A stretch of 64,000 bases of DNA from Pseudomonas flavescens (GTDB lineage: Bacteria; Pseudomonadota; Gammaproteobacteria; Pseudomonadales; Pseudomonadaceae). The stretch lies in the NCBI RefSeq assembly GCF_013408425.1, contig NZ_JACBYV010000001.1, positions 2,480,001 to 2,544,000 of the forward strand, given 5' to 3'. Numbering within the stretch: the stretch's first letter is position 1; every line of letters begins with the position of its first letter. The position numbers and the translations under genes were made by a program. Below the pieces are notes generated by a model. The model was not told the origin of the DNA. It saw only the letters and a program-made list of their open reading frames with translations, and did no database searches. Below, piece after piece: positions 50,593 through 58,856 of this stretch.

Positions 50593-51192
50593 TCAATCGT
50601 CCCTTTCGAGCTTTTTCTGAACAGCCTTTAGCACGCTATCGATGTGCCAAGCCTCCGGCCCGATGGCGATGGCGCCTTTCGGGTCTGGGTCTAGCTCGAT
50701 GGTTGTCGTGATGCCTTCGCCCGCGAGCATTCGCTGGGCATCTTCGAGGTACCTGCGTATGCCGGTAAGCCAATGTCGGCCGGTGCTCGATAGCAGGACA
50801 AAGCTGTCCGGGTATGAGCACGACAGCTTTCGTCGCAGGTTGATCACTGCAGCTTTATCTTCACGGGAGAAGGCCGGGCAAAGTACATAGCTGTTGCCAG
50901 CGGCGGCCTGACGGTCGCTTTTGTCTTGCAGGTATTGCTCAACCGAAAAACAGCTGGCCACTGTTTCACATTCACCGGTCGTGACGTCGACGAGATGGGC
51001 GTTGACGCCGACGTAACAGTATTCGGTCTTGCCGTGCACTACGTAGTCTTCGCTGTTGCAGCAGATCACCCAATAGTCGCCTTTCGCCGAAAGCTCGCAA
51101 GACTGAATGGCAAAACGCTCCGGCTTGCCGTCTCTGGTGACACCTTCACAGAGGCCAAGGACGATTGAGCAGGCTTGCTGTGCGGATAACAT
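50593..51192 (-). CDS. Hypothetical protein with an Imm35/YrhB-like N-terminal domain
   Basis: A 199-residue cysteine-rich soluble protein. The N-terminal part, GDYWVICCNSEDYVVHGKTE and VGVNAHLVDVTTGECETV, looks like the Imm35/YrhB layout (aromatic W-x-I strand, then a G-x-x-x-VD-x-x-TG strand). The C-terminal half (KLSCSYPDSFVLLSSTGRHW, EAWHIDSVLKAVQKKLERDD) is unfamiliar. No toxin gene is adjacent, so it may be an orphan immunity gene. Family assignment is by eye and uncertain. Confidence 0.6.
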   Translation of the reverse strand: MLSAQQACSIVLGLCEGVTRDGKPERFAIQSCELSAKGDYWVICCNSEDYVVHGKTEYCYVGVNAHLVDVTTGECETVASCFSVEQYLQDKSDRQAAAGNSYVLCPAFSREDKAAVINLRRKLSCSYPDSFVLLSSTGRHWLTGIRRYLEDAQRMLAGEGITTTIELDPDPKGAIAIGPEAWHIDSVLKAVQKKLERDD

Positions 51193-51259
51193 CTGTCGGC
51201 ACTCGAGTCATGAATTGGTGAAGTTGAAAGGTCAGGCCGCCAGGCAGCAGCCCGCCCAC

Positions 51260-52078
51260 TCACACCACGCTGGCGCGCTGCAGGTTACTGCGGTGGCCGA
51301 CACCGGCCGCCTGCAGGCGCTGCACCAGATCCTCACGGGCGGCGCCCCCGCCAGCACGCACGTAGTCGAGCTCCGCGGCGGTGATCAGCACCACGGGCAT
51401 CAGCGTGACGGGCGACAACGGCATGTCATCCAGGCGCGTCGCGAAGTCAGGCGCCGGGCCGCCGATGAGTACGCCCACGGCATCGTCGCCGCTGACGAAT
51501 GCAGGGGGAATCTGCTCGCTCATGTAGTGCGACTGGCTTAGGCCAGGCAACTCCAGGGACAGCACGCCGTACTGCTCGATCTGATTGACGATGCCGCCAG
51601 CATTGGCCACGGTGCCGGCCACGTGCTTGATCAGCTCAAAGGCCCAGCTGTACCTGAGCGGGTCGACCTCGCCCGGCTTGCCGCGGGCATGCTCCGGGAT
51701 ATCGGCGGTTTCCAGGAACAGCTCCATCTCGAAGCCGTTGCCCTGCCCCTCTTCATCGTCGAAGGGATCCGAGAGGCCTTCGGTTGCCAGGATGATGGCG
51801 TCACCGCGGCGCACGATGCGATAGGCCTGGCGGGTGGAGGGCCAATACGGGCCGCCGGAAAAACTCGGGCTCATGAGGTAGCCCAGCACATCCTGTTCGA
51901 CGCTGCCGACCGACTGCCAGTGGCGAGCCAGGCAGTCGGCACTGGCCTCCCGTGCGGCCTGGTTGGCGGCGTCGAAGAGGCTCTCGCTGTCAGGCGTCTG
52001 CGCCGCCTGTGGCGTTGGCGATGCTGCCTCGGTGGCGGGTTTGGGTGAGAGTCCGAACAGCTTCCGGAAAAAGCTCAT
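51260..52078 (-). CDS. Suppressor-of-fused (SUFU)-like domain protein
   Basis: A 272-residue protein with a short basic/hydrophobic N-terminus (MSFFRKLFGLSPKP), a Pro/Ala/Thr-rich linker and a domain with RIVRRGDAIILATEGLSDPF, EMELFLET, SWAFELIKHVAGTVANAGG and SPVTLMPVVLITAAELDYV, resembling bacterial SUFU-like proteins that often serve as immunity factors. ATG 52078 has AAGGAACG upstream. It follows, on the same strand, the other immunity-like gene region. Function inferred only. Confidence 0.65.
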   Translation of the reverse strand: MSFFRKLFGLSPKPATEAASPTPQAAQTPDSESLFDAANQAAREASADCLARHWQSVGSVEQDVLGYLMSPSFSGGPYWPSTRQAYRIVRRGDAIILATEGLSDPFDDEEGQGNGFEMELFLETADIPEHARGKPGEVDPLRYSWAFELIKHVAGTVANAGGIVNQIEQYGVLSLELPGLSQSHYMSEQIPPAFVSGDDAVGVLIGGPAPDFATRLDDMPLSPVTLMPVVLITAAELDYVRAGGGAAREDLVQRLQAAGVGHRSNLQRASVV

Positions 52079-52417
52079 GAGCGTTCCTTGCAGAGTCGCG
52101 CTGCTGCGCAATGGCGGCAGCCAGGTTGAGTGGAGAAGCAGGCGCCATTATGGCCGGTTGGCCCGGAGGTGAAAACCGAATGGGCCACGTTCCAGATCAC
52201 GGAGCGAGAGCAGCCTTTTCGGAGGGCAGCGAGGATGCTGCTGGTAGATATGGAAGCTGCCGGCCGAGAGCGAGCAACTCGCAACCGGCCGCTTTCGGCG
52301 GCGATAGTGGGCTTTCTCGAGGGGTAGCTACCTGCCAGCGGCTATGAAGAGCGGTCGGAGCTGGAGGCTAGTTGAGTACGGATCTGGCGACATGTGTGCA
52401 AGACACTTTGCCAATGT
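52079..52417. other. Intergenic region with no gene seen
   Basis: 339 bp. A region around 52250-52310 (GCTGCCGGCCGAGAGCG ... CAACCGGCCGCTTTCGG) may be a strongly degenerate copy of the hairpin repeat family. Otherwise nothing recognised. Confidence 0.35.
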
Positions 52418-52687
52418 TTAAGGTACTGAAGATCTTTCGAGCCCCTTGCTGATCGCCACCGAAATCCAGGTTTCGTCGTCCGGGTTCAGCTCAGGGAAAG
52501 CCGTAATGGCCTTTTCAATTGTTTCCTTCGCGACAGCGCCCATGAGCCGGCCGGTAACGAGCTTGATGTCTGCATGCTGTGTTGCAGGGAGGTATTTCAG
52601 GGTCTGGATCAGCATCTGATCCAAGGCAGCCATGGCATCGATGCCACCATCTCTTAATGCTCGTGCGGCGTTCAATGTCAGTTCCAT
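52418..52687 (-). CDS. Small hypothetical protein
   Basis: An 89-residue helical protein, MELTLNAARALRDGGIDAMA to ISVAISKGLERSSVP. It is Ala/Leu-rich, with no signal peptide or membrane segment. It lies in the same orientation as the immunity-like genes. A purine-rich GGGAAGCAAGCACCA stretch precedes the ATG. I do not recognise the family; it could be a small immunity or antitoxin-like protein, but nothing specific supports this. Confidence 0.5.
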   Translation of the reverse strand: MELTLNAARALRDGGIDAMAALDQMLIQTLKYLPATQHADIKLVTGRLMGAVAKETIEKAITAFPELNPDDETWISVAISKGLERSSVP

Positions 52688-52797
52688 TGGTGCTTGCTTC
52701 CCTGGGAGTACTGATGGTTGCTTCGAGAGTTTAAGAGTTTAGCAAACGGGCAATTTCAGCACGTGATTCCGCTAGAAAGTCACCTTCCCGTGCGACG

Positions 52798-52850
52798 CTT
52801 CTGGCCGATTGCAGGCGGTGACGACGGGCAGCTACCGGCCAATTGCTGAC
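52798..52850. repeat. Dispersed hairpin repeat, copy D
   Basis: CTTCTGGCCGATTGCAGGC, GGTGACGACGGGC spacer, AGCTACCGGCCAATTGC. Imperfect stem. It directly abuts the 3' end of the 309-bp segment that is duplicated at 59.7 kb. Confidence 0.75.
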
Positions 52851-53158
52851 CTTTATGAACAGCACCACCTCTAGCTGTCATCAAATCGAGGTAACAAAGC
52901 GTGTTTCGAGGCCTACATTTACCGGCGGTAGCGCATTAATCAATACGACGGCCTCGTCGCCCTGATTAAGGTAGATCAATGAGTCACCGGTCTCGAACGT
53001 AACTCTGAATCCGGCCAGCCAAGGCTCATGCCCATTTAAAGAGTCAACAACTCCCTCAACTGCGCAAATTTTTGTGTTCTCTAGCTGGGTTGCTGATAGA
53101 CCTGCAAGCAGGTTCTCCCTCTTCCAGGAGCATGGCACGTTCGGCTCTATCTCAAAGG
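52850..53158. repeat. 309-bp direct repeat, copy 1 (3' part of the hypothetical gene)
   Basis: This segment recurs at 59704-60012 with identical length and about 18 mismatches by eye. It contains the last about 92 codons of the gene on the minus strand plus about 30 bp downstream. Confidence 0.92.
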
Positions 53159-53570
53159 AAGCCGGCGTATCAGAAGGCAACAAGTCCGAGCCGACTCGCT
53201 GGCCATCACTCAAGAGATACATGGATAGAACTTCTTGCTCGCCAAAACGCCACTCTAGAGAACCTATATATCCCGGATCTTTCTCGTCGTTGAAATAGTA
53301 CTGGTCGTGCAGCAGCACACTCAGCCGCTTTCCCACAAGCGAACGTGCGTTTTGCAGGTCTAGGACAGCTCTGGTAGGAGATGGGGAGTATCGGCTAGAC
53401 ATCGAGCGCCTCATGCAGATGGGAAGAGAGGCAGATACATCGACGAAGACATCGACCACCCGCACCACATTAGTCTCGCTGAGGTAATCACCGAGGCTCT
53501 CGGGAAGCAAGTTGCTGTGACCTCGGTACTCACCTTGGATAAACCTCTGCGCGGGCTTCCCTCGCGACAA
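52881..53570 (-). CDS. Chimeric ORF: IS1182-type transposase N-terminus fused to a hypothetical protein
   Basis: A 229-codon frame. Residues about 7-46 (AQRFIQGEYRGHSNLLPESL, then GDYLSETNVVRVVDVFVD) match the conserved start of IS1182-family transposases. After the FVD block the transposase similarity stops, and the rest (LDLQNARSLVGKRLSVLLHD to LPPVNVGLETRFVTSI) is an unrelated protein. The frame begins at a TTG, so the real expressed protein may start at an internal ATG (near 53416 or 53401). The C-terminal part is duplicated at 59.7 kb. The function of the host protein is unknown. Confidence 0.65.
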   Translation of the reverse strand: MSRGKPAQRFIQGEYRGHSNLLPESLGDYLSETNVVRVVDVFVDVSASLPICMRRSMSSRYSPSPTRAVLDLQNARSLVGKRLSVLLHDQYYFNDEKDPGYIGSLEWRFGEQEVLSMYLLSDGQRVGSDLLPSDTPASFEIEPNVPCSWKRENLLAGLSATQLENTKICAVEGVVDSLNGHEPWLAGFRVTFETGDSLIYLNQGDEAVVLINALPPVNVGLETRFVTSI

Positions 53571-53828
53571 ATTTCTCAGAAATCATAGCAGGGGTTTATC
53601 CGGACGTTTTTACACACTCTGGGCCAATAGCTGTTGGTCTCGATAGGCCAAGCAAGACTAAGAGCTAACTGCCTCCTCGAGACTCCAAACGTACCAATAA
53701 AAGTCGAGCCTTTCACGCTTGAGCCCTTCCCGGAATATGGCAATCTGCGATCGCTCTCATCCGCGCCTCTCCTAAAGCAGGCGGCGAGCGAAACTTCGGA
53801 TCCGATAAACCAATCAAGGATGTGCCAT

Positions 53829-55739
53829 ATGCGCCTGCTCGCCTCATCACGCACCACCATTTTCCTGGGCGCGATGTCCATGCTTCTCGTCGGGTGCACG
53901 CAATTCACGCCAGCAGCAATGCCAACCGGTATCTCCGATGGCGTCTATACCCACCGTTTTCAGACCAGTCCGGCCACCTCGGCTTTCGAATACAGCGGCG
54001 AGTGGAAAGGCGGCGTACCACAGGGTAAGGGATCGGGGCGCTGGTTCGACTTCAGCGGCAACCTGAATGTAACCTGCAAAGGTGAGTTCAGAACGCCCCA
54101 GCCCGGCTATCTTGAGGGCGACGGGGAAATCTACCGCCCCAACGGCACGGTGCTGTTTCGCGGACAAATTAATGGGAGCCTGACGTTCGGCTCCGGCTGC
54201 ATGGCCGGTCCCAAAGGGACCTACACCTCACCTGCGGGCTGGACGGTCAGCTCCGACAAATTCACCATGGTCTCCTTCTCGATGGGAGTTTATTTGCTCC
54301 CAGGCAGCACCTGTACCTTGGGCGATCCTCAGGGCAATACCTGGACCGGCACCTGCAGCCTGCCCACACAGTCCAAACACGCCAACATTGCTTTTGACGG
54401 CGTGACTTACAGCCTTCCCCATCTAGAGGCCACCAAGCAATATATTCACTTCGATGCGGCAGGCATCGTCAACTTCCCCCTGGCCAACGGCCCAGGCGTC
54501 ATGCGCTTTGCCAACGGCGAGCAGGTACAGGGGAACTTCGACCTCGGCCACTTGGATGATGGCCTGGTACAGGTCACTTCACCTGATGGCAAGGTTTCTC
54601 AGGCCATGGTCAGCAATGGCAAGCTGGGGTCCCGCCATATGTCCAGCGCTCAACTGGCCAGCGCCAAGTCGTGCGGCTTCCCTGGCTGGCGCCTCGCAAG
54701 TGGTACCTGCGAACAAAACAGCTGGTCAGGCACTGTGGATGCTTACGATGCATCCGGTTTGGAACGCATTTCCGGCCCGTTCAAGAAAGGCGTTCCTGCT
54801 GGTACCGTCACCTGGTCCAGATTGGACACCGGCCTGCAGATTCGAGGCACCATGGTGGCAGTCAACGGTGGCTTGGGCTTCACCAAGGGCCAAGTGAGCA
54901 TCAATGAAAGCCCGATTTATGAAGGCGAGATGAGCAGCTTCGCTCCCGACGGCAATGGAGTCTGCACTGTCGATGGCAGTCCCGAGCGTTGTGAATACTC
55001 CCAGGGAGAGCGCATCGATGCCCTGTACAAGACCCGGCTGGAAAACAATCGCCTGCGCCGTGAGATGGCGACCAATCAGGAGGCACAGCAGCTAGCTCAA
55101 CAACAAGCTGCAGCTCGCCAGCAGGCGCAAACTGGCTCGGGCGGTGCTGACCTGTTCGGCAAGGTCATGGCTATTGGTATTGGCGCGGGAGCTGTCAGCT
55201 CGGTATCTGGAGTTTCCAGCGAAATCCGCAACCAAATGATCACCGGGATGGCGGCCGATATTCTCACCGACGGCCAAGCCGGAGGCATCGCCACCGCACA
55301 ACAGAACCTCGGCGTACAGAATGCAGGGAGCTTGCAGCCCGCGGTGTCGGCGCTGAGTGGTGCCAGCATGGGCACCAACAGTGCACTCAAGGGGAGCTCA
55401 GCAGTAGCCCGTCGTTCGGAGACCGACGCCTCTAATGCAACCCTGCAGAACATCGCTGGTATTAGCAGCACTCCGGGCCATGCCGAGCGCAGCCAACAGC
55501 TGGACGACATCGTTGCCCAGGTAGCCGCCGATGCTGGAATGAAAACCTTCGATGCCACCTACCAGTGCTCACCAGAGGAGCCACAGCAACACGTCACCGT
55601 GCCGTACAAGAGTGAAGCTTGCCGCGTCGCCAAGCAGAACTGGTTCCAGGTCTATGCCTGCAATGATGTCGAGCGTATGGGTGCCGCCAACCAGAAGTGC
55701 CTGGAAAGCTGTGGCAACGCTGGGTGCGATGAGCAATAA
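53829..55739 (+). CDS. Large lipoprotein with MORN-like repeats
   Basis: A 636-residue protein with signal peptide and lipobox LLVGCTQ (Cys about residue 23). The N-terminal half has MORN-like units such as YSGEWKGGVPQGKGSGRW and YLEGDGEIYRPNGTVLFRGQ, later FANGEQVQGNFDLGHLDDGL. A Gln-rich coiled coil (EAQQLAQQQAAARQQAQ) follows, then a Gly/Ala-rich stretch and a cysteine-rich C-terminus (CNDVERMGAANQKCLESCGN). AAGGA lies nine bases before ATG 53829. It is likely outer-membrane anchored. Role unknown. Confidence 0.75.
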   Translation: MRLLASSRTTIFLGAMSMLLVGCTQFTPAAMPTGISDGVYTHRFQTSPATSAFEYSGEWKGGVPQGKGSGRWFDFSGNLNVTCKGEFRTPQPGYLEGDGEIYRPNGTVLFRGQINGSLTFGSGCMAGPKGTYTSPAGWTVSSDKFTMVSFSMGVYLLPGSTCTLGDPQGNTWTGTCSLPTQSKHANIAFDGVTYSLPHLEATKQYIHFDAAGIVNFPLANGPGVMRFANGEQVQGNFDLGHLDDGLVQVTSPDGKVSQAMVSNGKLGSRHMSSAQLASAKSCGFPGWRLASGTCEQNSWSGTVDAYDASGLERISGPFKKGVPAGTVTWSRLDTGLQIRGTMVAVNGGLGFTKGQVSINESPIYEGEMSSFAPDGNGVCTVDGSPERCEYSQGERIDALYKTRLENNRLRREMATNQEAQQLAQQQAAARQQAQTGSGGADLFGKVMAIGIGAGAVSSVSGVSSEIRNQMITGMAADILTDGQAGGIATAQQNLGVQNAGSLQPAVSALSGASMGTNSALKGSSAVARRSETDASNATLQNIAGISSTPGHAERSQQLDDIVAQVAADAGMKTFDATYQCSPEEPQQHVTVPYKSEACRVAKQNWFQVYACNDVERMGAANQKCLESCGNAGCDEQ

Positions 55740-55773
55740 GGCCGCTTTAGACTCCTGCCGAATAGATGCCCAC

Positions 55774-55804
55774 AAAAAGCCCCGGTCTTGTGGCCGGTGC
55801 TTTT
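55774..55804 (+). terminator. Terminator after the MORN-like lipoprotein gene
   Basis: AAAAAGCCCCGGTC / TGGCCGGTGCTTTT stem-loop followed by CTC, 35 bp after the stop. The stem has one bulge. Confidence 0.7.
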
Positions 55805-55910
55805 CTCGGCACCTATTGGCAAGGCGCTCTACCGTGCTTATCGATTGCCCCATGTTAGAGCACCAACGGCTTGCGCTCCCTAGCAGGTCCGAAGTTAGCG
55901 GTTTTGCGCT

Positions 55911-55968
55911 GTCCGCTATTGGCCGGTTGCAGCCGGTGGCAGCAGGCAGCTACCGGCCAGAAGCAGAC
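55911..55968. repeat. Dispersed hairpin repeat, copy E
   Basis: GTCCGCTATTGGCCGGTTGC, then AGCCGGTGGCAGCAGGC, then AGCTACCGGCCAGAAGCAGAC. Both outer flanks carry the GTCCGC / GCAGAC-type ends that also flank copies A and C. The surrounding 372-bp gap has no gene. Confidence 0.8.
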
Positions 55969-56111
55969 ATCCAGCACGCTGAGCAAATCCCCCCAATTTC
56001 TTGTCCGTTTTTGTATATTTGCTGCAGGATGCGCTACTTAAGCATGTCAGAGGCCTGCCGTACCAAGACTCGCAGTTTTTACTACCGTGAAAACCAAATT
56101 AAGGAACTGTA

Positions 56112-57338
56112 ATGTCCGAAGGATCATTCGTCATAATTACCCCTAAATCTCAGGACAAAAACCTGGACAAGCTTCTAGCGTTTTTGAACGAGAACGAAAT
56201 AGTGGGCATTGAGCAGACCCGCACGGAGCTCTATCGGATAATTAGTGCTGAAACCGAGTTCCAATTAAGCCCGAAGAAAGTGGTGAGCTTTCTCCAAAAT
56301 TTGCTCGAAGAAAACGGTTGGTATCGCCTTTACGAAAACAACGAATACGGAACTGAAACGTTCTGGTATGTTGATCAGAACAGAGCGTGGCGAACTCAAA
56401 CTGAGCAGGACGAACCCAACCATCACACACTGCGTGCCTACACTAACTGGCATCAGGGGCTTGAAGGCATCAACTACGGCGTTCTGGAGCCTAGCGAGCT
56501 CAGAGTGCTGGAAGAAAAATACGGGTTGTTTGACGCTGCCGGAAACCCTGTAACCGACCCTATCTCTTTTCGCTCACTAATTAACAGCGGTGCGACACTA
56601 TTTGGTAAGAATCTCACAGTCCCGCACGCTGGCAAATACTGGGACTGGTACGTTCCAGATTACCAAAGCCTGGCAAAGGGCATAGCTTTGCAGTGCCTTG
56701 CTGATGACTACACTGTTCAATACCGCCGTAGCTATATCGTTGAAGGTGACATTGGCTATGTCTGGTCGTGGTCAAGTGGCCAACGCGAAGTTTTTCTAAT
56801 CTTTCTTCATTTTGGCGAATCGTCCTATTGCCAACGCATTGTCAGTTCCTATAGTGATCTGACTGCAGATGAAGCCATTTTGGCTGCTTACTATGACAAT
56901 GACTTGCCAGAAGCAGAAAAACCCACTGTCATTGCACCTCCGACGGACGAGTACCTACACGCGCCCCTGGAAAGCATCGACATCAGTCCATTCGATGCAC
57001 AAAGCTGGGTGAACATATTTGATGGCAGAGTAATTTCGCCGTACATAGGCAGGCTTGTAAGATGCGATGAAAAGTACTACCTATACGACCGTTGGCAGGA
57101 GAGCGATACACGCATAGAGATCCAAGACCCAGAGCTAGATGAGCAGCTTAAAAGAGAGGTGCCTGAGATTTATGCGCAATTAGGTGCTGGCCTTTATCTC
57201 AAGCCAAAGTTACTAATGAAGAATAGACATGAAATAGCCAAGCTGTTGGCGGCCAGGTTTATTGAGTATTCCGACGAAGACAAAGAATTGGTGATTGCAG
57301 AGTTGGCCTGCAAGGTTGCATATACAACGATAGTTTGA
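56112..57338 (+). CDS. Hypothetical protein, AT-richer than neighbours
   Basis: A 408-residue soluble, acidic and aromatic-rich protein starting MSEGSFVIITPKSQDKNLDK. The codon use is visibly less GC-biased than the surrounding genes (many AAA, GAA, ATT), which suggests horizontal transfer. Notable segments are NYGVLEPSELRVLEEKYGLF, GKYWDWYVPDY and YVWSWSSGQREVFLIFLHFG. No signal peptide, membrane helix or known catalytic motif. It stands alone between two hairpin-repeat copies. I do not recognise the family. Confidence 0.7.
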   Translation: MSEGSFVIITPKSQDKNLDKLLAFLNENEIVGIEQTRTELYRIISAETEFQLSPKKVVSFLQNLLEENGWYRLYENNEYGTETFWYVDQNRAWRTQTEQDEPNHHTLRAYTNWHQGLEGINYGVLEPSELRVLEEKYGLFDAAGNPVTDPISFRSLINSGATLFGKNLTVPHAGKYWDWYVPDYQSLAKGIALQCLADDYTVQYRRSYIVEGDIGYVWSWSSGQREVFLIFLHFGESSYCQRIVSSYSDLTADEAILAAYYDNDLPEAEKPTVIAPPTDEYLHAPLESIDISPFDAQSWVNIFDGRVISPYIGRLVRCDEKYYLYDRWQESDTRIEIQDPELDEQLKREVPEIYAQLGAGLYLKPKLLMKNRHEIAKLLAARFIEYSDEDKELVIAELACKVAYTTIV

Positions 57339-57943
57339 GGCTGGAAATAAACATCAGCTTGGCGCACTGGCATTCGTTAATTTGCTTAATTACAGGCGAA
57401 ACCAAGCGGACGGAATTGTCCCCAAGGATGCTCTGAACAAGCCCGGATTTCGTGAAATCGCAACCTTGTAACCCGCATGGTTGTTGGGCTGACTGTTGCA
57501 AGAAAGGCCTTTTTCAGACCGTCTCTAAGCGTGTTGATGTTAATGACTGCTTCTGGCCGAATGCTGCCCGTCGTCACCGGCAGCATTCGGCCAATGGCAC
57601 CCAGCGCTCGACTGCCGCCCGCCTCACCCTGCCCGCTCAGTTGCCAAGTCGCTCACCGGCGCCTGCTCGCGCAATATCGACATTCGCATAGACGTGCTCT
57701 GTACGAGCTTCAAGGCGCAGAAAACCTTGCTTTCCGTGGCTCCAGGTCACGCGGGTGATGCGCTTTACCTGCTCGATTCTTGCAGGCACGAATGTTAAAT
57801 CCTCGACTTTCCTGGCTTCTTCCATCGCATTGCGCTCAGGACGAATCCGGATGAACTTTCAAAACCGCTCTGACCTCCCATCTTCAACGCGTCGGAAGAA
57901 TCATCAGCCGCACGCTTCCTTTTTACCTTGATGAGAGGACTGA
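57339..57943. other. Gene-poor gap with one hairpin repeat
   Basis: 605 bp. It contains hairpin copy F. A 62-codon minus-strand frame at 57637-57825 (MEEARKVEDLTFVPARIEQV...) has no clear ribosome-binding site and is not supported as a gene. Confidence 0.4.
57547..57599. repeat. Dispersed hairpin repeat, copy F
   Basis: CTTCTGGCCGAATGCTGCC, spacer CGTCGTCACC, GGCAGCATTCGGCCAATGG. This is the most perfect stem of the family (GGCCGAATGCTGCC / GGCAGCATTCGGCC is exact) and shares its spacer with copy B. Confidence 0.9.
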
Positions 57944-58516
57944 GTGACCACCATGAGTAATCAACTGGCAGGCAAAAAAGTACTGTTCATCACCTCGAAT
58001 ACGGGGATCGAGCGCGATGAGCTGGTTAAACCGCTTGAAGCGCTCAAGGCGCAGGGTGCTTCGGTCACCCATGGCTCGAGTGACGGCGGAACGACCCAGA
58101 CGTTCGTTCAGGACACGGAGAAAGATCGCACGGTCGACTCTCAGGTTGCGCTGACCGGCCTCAAGGCGTCGGATTTCGATGCGCTGGTAATCCCGGGCGG
58201 TACGGTCAATGCCGACACGCTGCGCTTGGATGAAAACGCCCAGCGCCTGGTGAAGGAATTCGCCGATGCGGGCAAGGTAATCGCTGCGATTTGCCATGGG
58301 CCGTGGCTGCTGATCAACGCTGGCGTTATCGGTGGCAAGACCCTCACCTCCTATCCCAGTGTCAGGCTCGATCTGGAAAACGCCGGTGCCGCCGGTTGGG
58401 TGGACGTTGAAGTCAAGCAATGCCAGGCCAATGGCTGGACCTTGATTACTTCGCGTAACCCCAATGACATCCCGGCGTTCAACGAAGCTATCGCTAAAGC
58501 GCTTGAGGTGGCGTGA
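57944..58516 (+). CDS. DJ-1/PfpI family protein (type 1 glutamine amidotransferase-like)
   Basis: A 190-residue DJ-1/PfpI-fold protein: KKVLFITSNTGIERDELVKP, the glutamate-region DALVIPGGTVNAD, and the nucleophile elbow AICHGPWLLINAGV with the Cys-His pair. Such proteins (YhbO/PfpI-like) act as stress-related glyoxalases, deglycases or proteases. Start: GTG 57944 has AGAGGA at suitable spacing; ATG 57953 three codons later is an alternative. It is a single-gene unit. Confidence 0.9.
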   Translation: MTTMSNQLAGKKVLFITSNTGIERDELVKPLEALKAQGASVTHGSSDGGTTQTFVQDTEKDRTVDSQVALTGLKASDFDALVIPGGTVNADTLRLDENAQRLVKEFADAGKVIAAICHGPWLLINAGVIGGKTLTSYPSVRLDLENAGAAGWVDVEVKQCQANGWTLITSRNPNDIPAFNEAIAKALEVA

Positions 58517-58856
58517 GGCGCAGATCAGCAAAGGCCCAGCCGGCCGGCTACTGGATCAGTGCCTGAGGTCTCCAACGCAGTGTGGGCTTCAGGCCAACGG
58601 CAGCCCTTGGCCACGTCCAGTGGCTGGGCTGATCTTTGGGCACTGAGCAGCGTGAACGGCAGCCCGACCGGGCTGCCATTTACCGCTGGAGAATCCGCTG
58701 ATCGATACGTGATCGCCCTGGGTGCACAGGGGCACCGTCGCGTGCATCGGTGTCCAGCTACAGTCTTTTGAAGCCATTCAAGATAGAACCGAAGCTACCC
58801 TTTTCCGGGTTCTCAGGTCATAACTGACACTTCAGCCATGCTCCTCAAGGTGCCTT
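58517..58856. other. Intergenic region with a terminator-like stem
   Basis: 340 bp. A perfect 8-bp stem GGCAGCCC / GGGCTGCC with a four-base loop lies at 58658-58677, followed by ATTTACC, and may end the upstream transcript. No gene recognised. Confidence 0.4.

Noticed and set aside
53576..53908. 110-codon minus-strand ORF opposite the lipoprotein leader
   Set aside because: It overlaps the signal-peptide region of the lipoprotein gene, and has no family resemblance.
57637..57825. 62-codon minus-strand ORF MEEARKVEDLTFVPARIEQV...
   Set aside because: No clear ribosome-binding site and no recognised family; kept only as a remark in the gap description.
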